Source: a bacterium
GTDB lineage: Bacteria; Bdellovibrionota_C; UBA2361; SZUA-149; JAGRAN01
Length of the DNA: 35,020 nt
Direction of reading: 5' to 3'
Assembly (NCBI GenBank): GCA_030431555.1
Contig: JAUIIP010000006.1
Location: 1 to 35,020 of the forward strand
Made by a program: the position numbers and the translations under genes. The first letter of the stretch is position 1, and the number at the start of each line of letters is the position of its first letter. Shown piece by piece: positions 8,634-18,451 of the stretch. Under the pieces are notes generated by a model that saw only the letters and a program-made list of their open reading frames with translations, ran no database searches and had not been told where the DNA came from.

Positions 8634-10594
8634 TCGGGCCTCCCCTCCATCAACGCGTCTATCACACTCGGATCGGCGAGAGTCGAAGTGTCGCCAAGAC
8701 TGCGCGTGTCACCTTCGGCAATTTTTCTCAAAATTCGGCGCATGATTTTGCCCGACCGTGTTTTAGGCAGCGAGGGGGTAAAGTGAATTACATCCGGTGT
8801 GGCAATTGGTCCGATGTCGCTGCGCACCTGCTGGACCAGCTCCTTGCGCAAGTCTTCGGATGAATCGATGTCACTGCGGAGGGTAACGTAACAGTAGATG
8901 CCCTGTCCCTTGGTGTGGTGCGGGAAGCCGACAACTGCGGCTTCTGTTACGGCGGCATGGGCAACCAGCGAACTTTCTATCTCGGCAGTGGCGAAGCGGT
9001 GCGCTGATACGTTAATCACGTCATCGATTCTTCCAAGCAGCCAGTGGTAGCCGTCGCCGTCGACCCGACATCCGTCCGCAGGATAATAGCGCCCTGGAAA
9101 AGCCGAGAAATATACCTTTTTTATCAGCTCGTTCTTCGGGTCGCCGTATACGCCGCGAATCATTCCCGGCCACGGTCTGTTAATTGTAAGTGACCCGCCT
9201 TCATCAACGTCAGCCGGCTTTCCCGCGGCGCCGGGTTTGGCTGCGTGTGCACCAGGGAGTGTCGTAAGCATAATTCCGCCGGTCTCAGTTTGCCACCAGG
9301 TGTCTACGATCGGGCAGTTCTCCTTGCCGATAACGCGGTGATACCAAATCCAAGCTTCCGGATTAATCGGCTCACCGACAGTTCCCAGCAGTCGCAAGGA
9401 ACTGAGGTCGTGTTTGTCGGGCCACTGCTCGCCAAGACGCTCCAAGGCGCGGATTGCAGTCGGAGCGGTATAAAAGACAGTGACCTTGTACTTCTCGACA
9501 ATGCTCCAAAAGCGATCCGGCTCGGGATAAGTCGGCGTGCCTTCAAACATAACGTTTGTTGCGCCGTTTGAGAGCGGGCCGTAAGTAAAATACGAATGTC
9601 CGGTGATCCAGCCGATGTCTGCGGTGCACCAGAAAATATCATCTTCCTTGAGGTCAAAAACGCATTTTGTCGTCAGGTGGGTATAGAGCAAGTAGCCGCC
9701 TGTCGTATGCAAAACGCCCTTTGGTTTCCCGGTGCTGCCGCTGGTGTAGAGGATAAACAGCGGGTCTTCGGCGTCCATCGGCTCAGGCGGACAGTCGACT
9801 GAAGCTTCGGCCATCAGCTCGTGCCACCAATAATCCCGACCGTCTGTCATAGCGGGTGAAGAGCCGCCGCGGTCGAAGACAATCACGTTCTCCACGCATG
9901 GACACTCGGCGGCTGCCGCGTCGACTTTTTCTTTTAGCTGGACGGTTTTGCCTGCATGAAAACTTACATCTGAGGTCACGATAAGCTTAGAGCCGCAGTC
10001 GTTGACACGATTTCGCAGCGAGTCAGAGCTAAAGGCGGAGAAGACAACCGAGTGAATGGCTCCGATTCGGGTGCATGCCAGCAGTGCGATCGGAAGCTCC
10101 GGAACCATCGGCATGAAGAAAGTTACCACGTCGCCTTTCTTAATGCCGATGCTTTTCAGGGCATTTGCAAACTTACATACTTCACTGTGTAAATCGCCGT
10201 AGGTCAGTACTCTTTCTTGAGAAGCGTCTTCACCCTGCCAAAGGATTGCGGGCTTATCCCTGCGTTTATCGAGGTGGCGGTCGATGCAGTTCGCAGAGAC
10301 GTTGAGCTTGCCGCCGACGAAGAACTCTACGAATGGCCCTTCCTTAGATCCGATTGACTCAAAGTCATGCCGCATGACTTCTTTCCACGGCTCGATCCAT
10401 TCAAGGTTTGTCCGGGCTTGCTCGGCCCAGAACTCTTCAGGATTGGTAATTGATGCTTGATACATCTTCTCGTAGTCGGCTGCGCTTATCACGGCGTCTT
10501 TGGCGAAGCCTGCGCTGGGAGGAAAGGAACGATTCTCCTGCAGCTGATGCTCGATTTTCTCTGATGGCTTGCTCATACTGAGTTTAATCTCCAT
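8630..10594 (-). CDS. acs: Acetyl-CoA synthetase, AMP-forming, with unusual substitutions
   Basis: Activates acetate to acetyl-AMP and then acetyl-CoA; ANL superfamily, 654 residues, cytosolic. Diagnostic motifs are intact: phosphate loop [24 protein letters not shown], the acetate-pocket Trp in [15 protein letters not shown], and C-terminal [11 protein letters not shown] with the lysine used for regulatory acetylation. Several normally invariant sites differ from Salmonella/E. coli Acs as I remember them: FGGFS is FSAFS (S186-A187), the CoA-contact arginines around RAGRS are H213 and K216, TGDG is PADG (505-508), and SGHRLGTAE is SAHRFATAE (A531, A535). The linker after KPGAAGKP is about 15 residues shorter than in E. 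coli. ATG 10594 is used; ATG 10576 is an alternative. Confidence 0.9.
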   Translation of the reverse strand: MEIKLSMSKPSEKIEHQLQENRSFPPSAGFAKDAVISAADYEKMYQASITNPEEFWAEQARTNLEWIEPWKEVMRHDFESIGSKEGPFVEFFVGGKLNVSANCIDRHLDKRRDKPAILWQGEDASQERVLTYGDLHSEVCKFANALKSIGIKKGDVVTFFMPMVPELPIALLACTRIGAIHSVVFSAFSSDSLRNRVNDCGSKLIVTSDVSFHAGKTVQLKEKVDAAAAECPCVENVIVFDRGGSSPAMTDGRDYWWHELMAEASVDCPPEPMDAEDPLFILYTSGSTGKPKGVLHTTGGYLLYTHLTTKCVFDLKEDDIFWCTADIGWITGHSYFTYGPLSNGATNVMFEGTPTYPEPDRFWSIVEKYKVTVFYTAPTAIRALERLGEQWPDKHDLSSLRLLGTVGEPINPEAWIWYHRVIGKENCPIVDTWWQTETGGIMLTTLPGAHAAKPGAAGKPADVDEGGSLTINRPWPGMIRGVYGDPKNELIKKVYFSAFPGRYYPADGCRVDGDGYHWLLGRIDDVINVSAHRFATAEIESSLVAHAAVTEAAVVGFPHHTKGQGIYCYVTLRSDIDSSEDLRKELVQQVRSDIGPIATPDVIHFTPSLPKTRSGKIMRRILRKIAEGDTRSLGDTSTLADPSVIDALMEGRPD

Positions 10595-10811
10595 TGTGAT
10601 AAGAAAAATCGAATAATTGAGTCGATTGAGCGGTCAAACTAAAGGTTTAGACGGTTTATCCGCAGCGAGAAATGTACAGTACGCTGCTGGCAATGTCCAA
10701 CTAAGTGCAAAGCGCAGGCTGCTCGGGCATTGTATCGTTTTGCTTTACTTGACAAGCGACCGAGACTGATTAGCTTTCTGTCGGTTACTTAGTTGAATGC
10801 TTGGAACTGAA

Positions 10812-11564
10812 ATGATTAAGGCTGAAGGGCTACGCAAACATTACGGCGATGTCGAAGCTGTCAAAGGAATCAGCTTCGAAATCTCAAAAGGTTCAGTTGT
10901 AGGTTTGCTTGGTCCTAACGGCGCCGGCAAGACGACAACTATCCGACTGCTGACAACATTCCTTCCTCCGACTGCCGGCACTGCCAGCATCGCCGGATTT
11001 GACATTCGCAAGCAGGCCGCGGAGGTGCGCAGAAACATCGGGTATCTTCCGGAGACGCCCCCGCTTTATCCCGAAATGCGCGTCGACGAATATATTACCT
11101 TTGTCGCCAAGCTTAAGGGCGTCGCCCGCGCTGAGCTTAGCGCCGCAGTGGAGAAGGCAATAACACGCTGTAGTTTGGTGGAGGTCGCACACAAGCTCTG
11201 CTCTCAGCTTTCCAAGGGCTATAAGCAGCGAGTAGGTTTGGCTCAGGCAATTGTGCATGAACCGCCGCTAATAATTCTCGACGAGCCGACCAGTGGGCTC
11301 GATCCGGCACAAATTATAGAAATTCGCCGTCTTATCTCTGAGCTGAAAGACAAACACACGGTTGTTCTCAGCACGCATATCCTTTCGGAGGTTGCAGAAA
11401 ACTGCTCCGAGTTGATCATCATCGCAGACGGGAGCATCGCACTTAGCGGCACAATGCAGGAATTGACCGCAGAGAAATCCCTAGAGCAGCTGTTCCTCCA
11501 GGCAGTATTCAAGCGCAAGTCTCCTGACTCATCTCCGGAGCAGTCGGCACAGGTGCGGCAATGA
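10812..11564 (+). CDS. ABC transporter ATP-binding protein (GldA-like)
   Basis: Nucleotide-binding subunit that should energise the permease encoded next. Walker A is GPNGAGKTT (residues ~36-44), the Q-loop region reads IGYLPETPPLYPEM, the signature is LSKGYKQRVGLAQA, Walker B is LIILDEPTSGLDP, and STHILSEV carries the switch His. The Q-loop glutamine is replaced by Glu (LPETPPLY), which is common in the GldA/ABC-2 branch. ATG 10812 makes the protein begin MIKAEGLRKHYG as in relatives; ATG 10797, five codons upstream in frame, is the alternative. Its end overlaps the permease start by 4 bases (ATGA), indicating translational coupling. It is the first gene of a five-gene + strand cassette. Confidence 0.93.
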   Translation: MIKAEGLRKHYGDVEAVKGISFEISKGSVVGLLGPNGAGKTTTIRLLTTFLPPTAGTASIAGFDIRKQAAEVRRNIGYLPETPPLYPEMRVDEYITFVAKLKGVARAELSAAVEKAITRCSLVEVAHKLCSQLSKGYKQRVGLAQAIVHEPPLIILDEPTSGLDPAQIIEIRRLISELKDKHTVVLSTHILSEVAENCSELIIIADGSIALSGTMQELTAEKSLEQLFLQAVFKRKSPDSSPEQSAQVRQ

Positions 11565-12322
11565 GAAATATACTGACAATCGCAGCGCGCGAGATTCGCG
11601 GCAGTTTCGTAACGCCATTGGCCTACGTAGTGATGGCGGGCTTCCTGCTGCTCTCGGGCTTCTTTTTCTTCACTCTGCTCCAGCAGTTCAACGCAGTCCT
11701 GCTGCAAGCGGCGATGATGCCGGACCTGCACCCAAGCCTTAACGAGTGGGTGGTAACACCGTACTTTCAGACCTTGCAGATAGTCTTAATTTTTCTGCTG
11801 CCGGTTATGACGATGCGCTCGCTGGCCGAAGAGAAAAGCAGCGGCACGTACGAACTGCTGGCCACTTCGCCGATCTCTACTGTTGAGCTTGTGTTCGGCA
11901 AGTTTGCCGGAGCCGCCGTGGTGGTTGCGATCATGCTTGGTCTTAGTTTCGTCTTCCCGGGAACCCTTATCGCCGTGGCTGATCCTGAGGCGGCGCCGAT
12001 TTATGTCGGATTTTTCGGATTGCTGCTGTTTGCCTGGGCCTTCACTGCGCTGGGAGTGGCGGTCTCCTCTTTTACCAAAAGCCAGGCCGTGGCGGGGATT
12101 GTCGGCCTGGTATTGTTTCTCTTGTTTTTTGTGATCGATGCTCCAGCGGCTAAGGCCGGCGAAGGAGTGGCTGAAGTCCTGCGATACCTTGCTCCGAGCG
12201 CGCAGTGCGAGATGTTCATGAAGGGAGTAATTAGCAGCACTTCACTCGTATATTTTTTGAGTTTAATCGCGCTTGGATTGTTTATGAGTGTTCGTGTGCT
12301 CGAAGCTCAGCGGTGGCGCTAG
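11561..12322 (+). CDS. ABC-2 type permease (GldF-like)
   Basis: A 253-residue inner-membrane protein with about six hydrophobic segments: the first near residues 18-40 (AYVVMAGFLLLSGFFFF), then VLIFLLPVMTMRSLAEEKSSGTYELLATSPIS, the typical ABC-2 cytoplasmic coupling loop, then four more. The length and the EEKSSGTYELL motif match the GldF group of permeases. It overlaps the ATPase gene by 4 bases and is followed 12 bases later by the GldG-like gene, the usual order of Gld-type exporters. In Bacteroidota these genes are needed for gliding; in other phyla they are widespread with an unknown cargo, so no gliding role is claimed. Confidence 0.92.
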   Translation: MRNILTIAAREIRGSFVTPLAYVVMAGFLLLSGFFFFTLLQQFNAVLLQAAMMPDLHPSLNEWVVTPYFQTLQIVLIFLLPVMTMRSLAEEKSSGTYELLATSPISTVELVFGKFAGAAVVVAIMLGLSFVFPGTLIAVADPEAAPIYVGFFGLLLFAWAFTALGVAVSSFTKSQAVAGIVGLVLFLLFFVIDAPAAKAGEGVAEVLRYLAPSAQCEMFMKGVISSTSLVYFLSLIALGLFMSVRVLEAQRWR

Positions 12323-12334
12323 GAGGGGTGGCTG

Positions 12335-13924
12335 ATGAATAAGCGTCTTCAGTTCAGCGGAATTGCGGCCCTTGTGCTGTTGGTGTTCGGGCTGCTGGCC
12401 CAGGCGCTGATAGTTGAAGATCCGATGCATGTCTCTGCAATTCACTTTGTTGCGGCGGCGCTGCTGCTGGTCGTGTTCCTGGCTTCTGGCGGCGCTCAGC
12501 TGCTGCGCTCAAGAGAGGTTCGCCTGAGAGCGGGCTTTGGTGCGAGTGTTACGCTGTACAGCGGCTTGTTCGTGGGCCTGCTGGCGCTGGTAAATTTCCT
12601 CGCTCTCAAGAACGAGTTTTTCAAGTACGACAGCACCGAGCAAAAGGTCTACACGCTGGCCCCTCAGACTGAGAAGGTTCTAGATTCGCTCGATCAAGAT
12701 ATAATTATGCGCGGATTCTTTCTCGCCGGGCAGCTCGATCTTAATGTCGAGGATTTGATTCGGCGCATTGCTGCGGCATCCGACAAGCTTTCCTGGAAGT
12801 TGATTGACCCGGAAAAGGAACCGACGCTTGTTGAAAGCCTGGGAATAAATCAGTCCGGCACAATTCATTTCTCTTTCAAAGAAGGCGACAGCAAGAAATC
12901 CGTAAAACTTACGAGAGACATCAGTGAACAAGAGATAGTTAATTCTCTGCTTAAGCTGACTAAGGGCAGCGGCAAGAAGGTTTATTATCTCACGGGGCAC
13001 GGCGAGCCGGACATCGACGGCTCAGGTGAGCAGGGCTATTTGTTTCTCAAAGAATCGATCGAAGGTGAGAACATTACTCTCGAGAAACTTGCATTGGGCG
13101 AAGGTGCTGCTGTGCCGCAGGATGCTGACTCAGTTATTGTTTCCGCTCCCGAGCGTCCGCTGCTGGATTCCGAGCGAAAAGCCCTTGCGGCCTATTTGCG
13201 CGGCGGCGGCAGCGCGGTGCTGCTGCATGAGCCTCGGCGAACGGACGATATAGCGAAGCTTGCCCAGCCGCTTGGCATTAGTATTGGTGCGGACGTTGTC
13301 GTCGACCAGGTTGTGCGCTTGTTTGCCGGACCAAGTTTGGGTGTGCAGCCGATGGTTACAACCTACGGAAAACACGCAATAACGGAGGACTTCACCGAAG
13401 GAACTCTATTCAGTCTCGTCTCTTCCGTGCGCTCCGAGCAAGAGGCCGAAGTCCCAGGCTCGCGCACTGAGCTTGCAAGGACCAGCGACAAGAGCTGGGC
13501 TGAGAGCAACTTGGATCTATTATTTGCTGAAGAAGCAGAAGCAGCCCCCGAAGTGAATGATATCCGAGGACCGGTCTCTGTTGCCGTGGCGTATGACGGC
13601 TCGAACGCTCCGAGCGCCAAAGCCGAAGAAGATGCGCAGCCGGAAAAACCGCCCTACGGCGGAAGGGTTGTCGTGTTTGGCGATGCTGACTTTGTGACGA
13701 ACATTCTCATCCGGCAGCTGTTCAACCGAGACTTCTTTTTGAATGCGCTTAACTGGACTCTTGGTGAAGAGGAGCAGGTTTCGATTCGGGAGCGTTCGCT
13801 GCGCGGTTCGACCAAGGGAGTTACGGCGGAGCAGTTTAGTACTCTGTTCCTGCTTACATCGGTTTTGTTTCCGGAGTTATTGCTGATTATCGGGTTGTCT
13901 ATTTGGTGGGCTCGCCGAATATGA
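12335..13924 (+). CDS. GldG-like ABC-associated membrane protein
   Basis: A 529-residue protein with three N-terminal hydrophobic segments (residues ~7-27, 33-52, 67-88), a large extracytoplasmic ABC-transporter-auxiliary domain, and one C-terminal membrane helix (LFLLTSVLFPELLLIIGLSIWW). The soluble part contains VYYLTGHGEPDI and AAYLRGGGSAVLLHEP, hallmark stretches of the GldG/DUF4350-like family, and ends with VVVFGDADFVTN and FFLNALNWTLGEE. A strong AGGAGGGG stands seven bases before the ATG. It presumably forms the periplasmic part of the ABC system encoded by the two preceding genes. Acidic, Glu/Ala-rich loops near residues 388-435 look disordered. Confidence 0.87.
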   Translation: MNKRLQFSGIAALVLLVFGLLAQALIVEDPMHVSAIHFVAAALLLVVFLASGGAQLLRSREVRLRAGFGASVTLYSGLFVGLLALVNFLALKNEFFKYDSTEQKVYTLAPQTEKVLDSLDQDIIMRGFFLAGQLDLNVEDLIRRIAAASDKLSWKLIDPEKEPTLVESLGINQSGTIHFSFKEGDSKKSVKLTRDISEQEIVNSLLKLTKGSGKKVYYLTGHGEPDIDGSGEQGYLFLKESIEGENITLEKLALGEGAAVPQDADSVIVSAPERPLLDSERKALAAYLRGGGSAVLLHEPRRTDDIAKLAQPLGISIGADVVVDQVVRLFAGPSLGVQPMVTTYGKHAITEDFTEGTLFSLVSSVRSEQEAEVPGSRTELARTSDKSWAESNLDLLFAEEAEAAPEVNDIRGPVSVAVAYDGSNAPSAKAEEDAQPEKPPYGGRVVVFGDADFVTNILIRQLFNRDFFLNALNWTLGEEEQVSIRERSLRGSTKGVTAEQFSTLFLLTSVLFPELLLIIGLSIWWARRI

Positions 13925-13943
13925 CCCTGGGCGGTTTTATTTA

Positions 13944-15395
13944 ATGAACCTAGCCAAAACACTTCTGATGTCCTTGCTGCTGATTGCCGGCGGCGCTTAC
14001 ATTTACGTCTATGAACTAAGCCCGAGCGAAGAATCGGAGACAGAGAAGCCGCTTTTCCCGGACGTCAGCGATGAAAGTATTCAAAAACTAACTCTGGCCG
14101 GCGCTGAAGAGTCGTTCTCGCTTGAGAGAATCGACGGTAACTGGCAGCTGACTGAGCCGCTGAAGGCCGCAGCCGATCCGGCTGCGGTGGACAACATCGT
14201 CTATGCACTCGACAGCATGCTTGTGCGCAACTCTATCGAAAACAGCGGCGAAGAAGCTCTGGCGGGATTCGGACTGGCGGAGCCTGAGCTTAGTGTTGAG
14301 TTCACTGCCGGAGCCACAACACGAAAGATTTCTTTCGGCAAGCAGCACCCTTTCTCGGGCAGACGTTACGCTCGCCTTAACGGCGAGGGGCCGGTGCTGC
14401 TGATTGATGAGTCGAGTTATCAGAGCCTGAAGAAACGACGGTTCGACGTCCGGGATAAGCAGATTGTCAGCTTAAAGCCGGAGGAGATCTCTAAGCTGAC
14501 GCTTCAGCGCCGCTTAATTGGCGAGATGCAGCTTGAGCGAAAAGGGGAGGGCTGGGAAGTTAGCGCCTTCGGCGATCAACGCATCGCCGACACGGAGCTC
14601 GTCGAGCGAATCGTGAAATCAGTCAGCGGGATTCGTGCGAACGAATTTGTCGATGAGCCGGGCGAGGATTTAGCGCGCTTTGGCCTGGACGACCCGGTTG
14701 TAGTTGTTGAACTTGGAAAAGAGGGCGGCGAGAAGCCAGCGGTTACGCTGAAAATCGGAGAAGTCGGCAGCGGCCCCGACGAGCGGAAAATGTATGTGCA
14801 GCGGGATGACTCTGCGCGCGTATATGGAGTAGGGAAACGATTCTACTCTAAGCTGCTTCAACCGGCCCACTACTACCGTGATTCGACTCCGTTTGATGAA
14901 ATTGATGTAGGTAAAATCAAGTCAGTTCAAATCGAATCGCTTGATGACCCGCTAAGCAGCTTTACTATTCGCACCGGCACAATACCCGGAGCGGGGACGG
15001 TCTGGGGGGTGGTTGATTTTTCCGGCAGGCCCGATGTAGCTGACGAAAAGAGCGTTCTGGATTTTCTAGAAGCTCTGCTTCACATGCGAGCGCTGTATCT
15101 GTCTCCCGAGGAGCGCAGAGGGATGAAGGGCTCACTAATGCCGGTGAAATCTTTTGATATTATTTTTGTGGGAGACTCGGGCGAAGATCTGAGCTACCGT
15201 TTGCTTGTGGCTGGAGAAATTGAAAGCGCCCAAGCTGCTTCGCAGGAGAATTCCGCCCCTGCTCCACGCTACGGAACGCTAAAATTAGGCGTAAACGATG
15301 ATGCCGTGCCGGTCATCCTAAGAGGGGAGCGTTGGGAACGTCTAAATAAGTCTAGGGAAGATTTTCTGCCGCAGCAGGAAGAAAGCGTTGAATGA
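13944..15395 (+). CDS. DUF4340 domain protein, tandem repeat of the domain
   Basis: A 483-residue protein with a single N-terminal hydrophobic anchor (residues ~6-24) and an extracytoplasmic body. Two copies of the DUF4340 unit are visible from matching landmarks: LAGFGLAEPELSVEF in the first half and LARFGLDDPVVVVEL in the second, each followed by a beta-rich stretch with the pattern KISFGK or TLKIGE. DUF4340 proteins regularly follow GldG-like genes and are thought to act with the same ABC system; their biochemical role is unknown. The last 4 bases overlap the start of the PBP1A gene (ATGA), which links this system translationally to cell-wall synthesis. Confidence 0.88.
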   Translation: MNLAKTLLMSLLLIAGGAYIYVYELSPSEESETEKPLFPDVSDESIQKLTLAGAEESFSLERIDGNWQLTEPLKAAADPAAVDNIVYALDSMLVRNSIENSGEEALAGFGLAEPELSVEFTAGATTRKISFGKQHPFSGRRYARLNGEGPVLLIDESSYQSLKKRRFDVRDKQIVSLKPEEISKLTLQRRLIGEMQLERKGEGWEVSAFGDQRIADTELVERIVKSVSGIRANEFVDEPGEDLARFGLDDPVVVVELGKEGGEKPAVTLKIGEVGSGPDERKMYVQRDDSARVYGVGKRFYSKLLQPAHYYRDSTPFDEIDVGKIKSVQIESLDDPLSSFTIRTGTIPGAGTVWGVVDFSGRPDVADEKSVLDFLEALLHMRALYLSPEERRGMKGSLMPVKSFDIIFVGDSGEDLSYRLLVAGEIESAQAASQENSAPAPRYGTLKLGVNDDAVPVILRGERWERLNKSREDFLPQQEESVE

Positions 15396-17767
15396 TTAGA
15401 AAGTTTTTTAAGTTTTGTTTTGTTTGGGGAATCATCCTCTCGCTACTGCTGGCTATTGCGGGCATGGTTGGCGGTTTGTACTTCTACCACCAACTCACAC
15501 GCGATCTGCCGCGCATCGCGCGGCTTGAGGACTATCGGCCCAAGGCCGTCAGCACGGTATACGCTTCGGACGGCAAGACTCCGATTGCCGAGCTGTACGA
15601 TGAGCGGCGCTATCCCGCGGACTTCAACGAAATCCCCGATCTGATGCGCAAGGCGTTTTTGGCCGCCGAGGACGCTAACTTCTACAGCCACCCTGGGATT
15701 GATGTGGTCAGTATCCTCCGGGCGCTTTGGGTGAATTTACGTAAAAAGGGAAAGATGCAGGGCGGCTCTACGATTACGCAGCAGCTCGTTAAACGCCTTC
15801 TGCTCTCATCCGAAAAAACCTACGAACGTAAAGCGAAGGAAGCAATTCTTTCGTACCGGCTGGAGCAGGAGCTGAGCAAGGACGAAATTTTCTCGATGTA
15901 TCTTAACGAGATTTACCTTGGCTCGACTGCGTACGGGGTGAAAGCTGCTGCCCGAGTTCATTTTCATAAAGAACTCGGCGAGCTTAATTTGGCTGAAATT
16001 GCTTACTTGGCGGGACTTCCGCCGAAACCAAGCTACTTGGCCGCTCCCCAGCACCGCGACGAGGCGATGACTCGCCAGCGCTATGTGCTCGAGCAGATGC
16101 TTGAGAACAATTATATTACTCCTCAGGAAAAGAAGGCTGCGCTCAGCCAAGAGCTGACAATTTATCCGCCTTCGAATCAGACAATTTTTCGCGCACCATA
16201 CTACGTGTCTCACGTAATGCGACTGCTCGATGAAGCAATCGGCACTAAGCATCTGCGCCCCGGCGGTTTGAAAATTGTAACCGCACTCGATCTAGAGGCC
16301 CAGGATATGGCTCAGCGGGCGGTCAAACGGGGGCTGCTGGAGGTTGATAAGCGCCGAGGCTGGCGCGGTCCTGTAGGCAAAATCGACAATCCGGATTCGC
16401 CGGAACTGCTTGATACCGAAGCGCTTGAGAGCAAGGGCGGACTGCATTACGACACGATTTACCGGGCTTTGGTGACCAAAGTTAACCGCAAGCAGGCTTC
16501 GGCACACGTGCAAGTCGGCGAATACGAGGGCAGTGTCGACCTAAAAGCAGCTTCTAAGTGGGCCAACAAGATGCTCGTGAAGAAGGAGGACGGCGACGAA
16601 AGCGTCAAATGGATTAAGCTCGCGAGTTCGGTAAAACCCGGTCAGTTGATCGAAGTTTCGGTTGATGCTGACAGCACGAATCTCGATGAACTCGAAGGCA
16701 AGGCAGGCGTGTCGTTCAAGCTCGATCAAACACCCGAAATAGAGGGTGCGTTTGCTTGTCAGAACGCGCTTACCGGCGAGCTGATTGCGATAGTCGGCGG
16801 CTACGATTATGGACGCAGCCAGTTTAACCGTGCGACCCAGGGACTGCGTCAGCCCGGTTCGTCGTTCAAGCCGTTTATTTACTTATCAGCTATCGAGAAT
16901 CTCGATTACACTCCGGCTAGCATCGTCCCCGATTCCCCAATTAGCATGGTTGACGGTACCGGCCGCTTGTGGAGCCCCAGCAACTACGACAGAAAGTACC
17001 TCGGACCGATTACTATGCGCACGGCTCTGCAGCGTTCGCGAAATGTCGTGTCGGTCTACCTTCTCGATAAAGTCGGAGTTGATGCCGCAATTGAAATAGC
17101 ACGGCGCTTCGGTATCACCACCAGAATTCCTAGAGAAATGTCGATTGCCCTCGGCGCAGCCGAGACGAAGCTGGTTGAAATGGTTCGCGCCTACGGAGCG
17201 TTTGCTGCAGGAGGCTGGCTTGCCGACCAAATCGTAATCAAGGAGGTGCGCGATCGTCGAGGTTCGATGATTTACGAACAGCGGCCGAAACAACAGCAGG
17301 TCGTCGGCGCCGACAGCGCGTTTATCATGGCGAACATGATGAAGGGAGTGGTTGAGCGCGGTACGGCGCAACTGATCAAGCAGCTAAAGCGCCCGGTGGC
17401 CGGTAAAACCGGTACCACGAACGACCAAATGGATGCCTGGTTTCTTGGCTACACTCCAGAGTGGGTTGCGGGAGCCTGGGTTGGCTTTGACGTTAAGCGC
17501 ACGATTGGCCGCCGCGAGACCGGCGGAAAAGCAGCGGCACCTATATTCTTGTATTTCATGCAGGAGTTTCTAGAAGACAAGCTGTCGCTCGATTTCGATA
17601 TTCCGGACGGAGTGATTCCTGTCCCGATTCGGCTTTCAACTGGAAGCCTGACCGACGCAGACGATCCCAACGCTTTTATTGAGTATTTTAAGAGTGGTAC
17701 GGAGCCTAAATTCAGGCGTGATGACCGTGCGATACCGACTGACTACCTCTCGAGTGATGAGTTCTGA
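15392..17767 (+). CDS. Penicillin-binding protein 1A, bifunctional class A
   Basis: Polymerises and cross-links peptidoglycan in the periplasm; 791 residues. An N-terminal membrane anchor lies at residues ~9-30. The GT51 glycosyltransferase domain shows EDANFYSHPGID with the catalytic Glu (about residue 92), GGSTITQQLVKRLLL and SMYLNEIYLG. A middle OB-like region (residues ~330-450) precedes the transpeptidase domain, whose active serine is in SSFK at 490-493, with SRN at 549-551 and KTG at 672-674. All catalytic motifs are intact. The PBP1A-type order and the central insert indicate the mrcA/ponA group. The start overlaps the DUF4340 gene by 4 bases, and the cassette appears to end here with a 114-base gap. 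Confidence 0.96.
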   Translation: MIRKFFKFCFVWGIILSLLLAIAGMVGGLYFYHQLTRDLPRIARLEDYRPKAVSTVYASDGKTPIAELYDERRYPADFNEIPDLMRKAFLAAEDANFYSHPGIDVVSILRALWVNLRKKGKMQGGSTITQQLVKRLLLSSEKTYERKAKEAILSYRLEQELSKDEIFSMYLNEIYLGSTAYGVKAAARVHFHKELGELNLAEIAYLAGLPPKPSYLAAPQHRDEAMTRQRYVLEQMLENNYITPQEKKAALSQELTIYPPSNQTIFRAPYYVSHVMRLLDEAIGTKHLRPGGLKIVTALDLEAQDMAQRAVKRGLLEVDKRRGWRGPVGKIDNPDSPELLDTEALESKGGLHYDTIYRALVTKVNRKQASAHVQVGEYEGSVDLKAASKWANKMLVKKEDGDESVKWIKLASSVKPGQLIEVSVDADSTNLDELEGKAGVSFKLDQTPEIEGAFACQNALTGELIAIVGGYDYGRSQFNRATQGLRQPGSSFKPFIYLSAIENLDYTPASIVPDSPISMVDGTGRLWSPSNYDRKYLGPITMRTALQRSRNVVSVYLLDKVGVDAAIEIARRFGITTRIPREMSIALGAAETKLVEMVRAYGAFAAGGWLADQIVIKEVRDRRGSMIYEQRPKQQQVVGADSAFIMANMMKGVVERGTAQLIKQLKRPVAGKTGTTNDQMDAWFLGYTPEWVAGAWVGFDVKRTIGRRETGGKAAAPIFLYFMQEFLEDKLSLDFDIPDGVIPVPIRLSTGSLTDADDPNAFIEYFKSGTEPKFRRDDRAIPTDYLSSDEF

Positions 17768-17881
17768 CGCGGCAAAGCTGCGGAGCCTTCGACAAATCTA
17801 ATAAGTGCTTACAAACTAAAGCAGTTTTGTTAGGTTTGGATTGCTTGGTGTCATAGCGGGCTAGAGCACGACGCAATTTTT

Positions 17882-18448
17882 ATGATTAAAACGATCATTA
17901 AAAGAACGCTGCTGCTTTGCGCTTTGCTTTCGGCAGTGCCAGGGCTGACTACGGCGGCTGAAGACAAGCTTCCGTTCAAGACGCCGGTGGATCCGAGGAC
18001 GCTTCCCGATACGGCTCTGATCGAAACCACCAAGGGCTTTATTGAGATAGAATTTTATCGTCAACACGCACCGACGACTATTCGGAACTTTGAGTATTTA
18101 GGACGAAAGGGTTTTTACAATAATCTTCTGTTTCATCGTGTTGTGCCGGGTTTCGTGGTGCAGGGCGGAGACCCAGGGGGCACGGGTAAAGGCGGACCAG
18201 GCTATACGCTTCCGGCAGAGTTTTCCGACATTAAACACATTCGGGGAACGATAGGTCAGTCGCGTATGGCAAGTGAAGTTAATCCGCGCCGAGCCTCTAA
18301 CGGAAGTCAGTTCTACATCTGTATGAGGCGCGCTCAGCACCTCGACGGACTGTATACAGTATTTGCGCGGGTGATTAACGGAATGGAAGTAGTAGATTCA
18401 CTCACTGAACAGGACCGCATTAAGGCGATCCATTTTCCAAAGCGGTAG
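17882..18448 (+). CDS. Secreted cyclophilin-type peptidyl-prolyl isomerase
   Basis: Speeds cis-trans isomerisation of prolyl bonds during folding. A signal peptide occupies residues 1 to ~24 (ending near TTAAED), so it should act in the periplasm. The cyclophilin core is complete: LLFHRVVPGFVVQGGDP with the catalytic Arg in FHRV, GGPGYTLPAEF, RASNGSQFYICM and HLDGLYTVFARV. Length (188 residues) is usual for bacterial PpiA/B relatives. ATG 17882 has no clear ribosome binding site; the upstream 114 bases probably hold its promoter. The vWA gene starts 3 bases after its stop, so they are likely co-expressed. Confidence 0.93.
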   Translation: MIKTIIKRTLLLCALLSAVPGLTTAAEDKLPFKTPVDPRTLPDTALIETTKGFIEIEFYRQHAPTTIRNFEYLGRKGFYNNLLFHRVVPGFVVQGGDPGGTGKGGPGYTLPAEFSDIKHIRGTIGQSRMASEVNPRRASNGSQFYICMRRAQHLDGLYTVFARVINGMEVVDSLTEQDRIKAIHFPKR

Positions 18449-18451
18449 TCT

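Noticed and set aside
10749-10777. TTGACA as a sigma-70 -35 box before the ABC cassette
   Set aside because: The hexamer is perfect, but the best -10 at suitable spacing (TAGCTT) matches only half the consensus, so I do not call a promoter.
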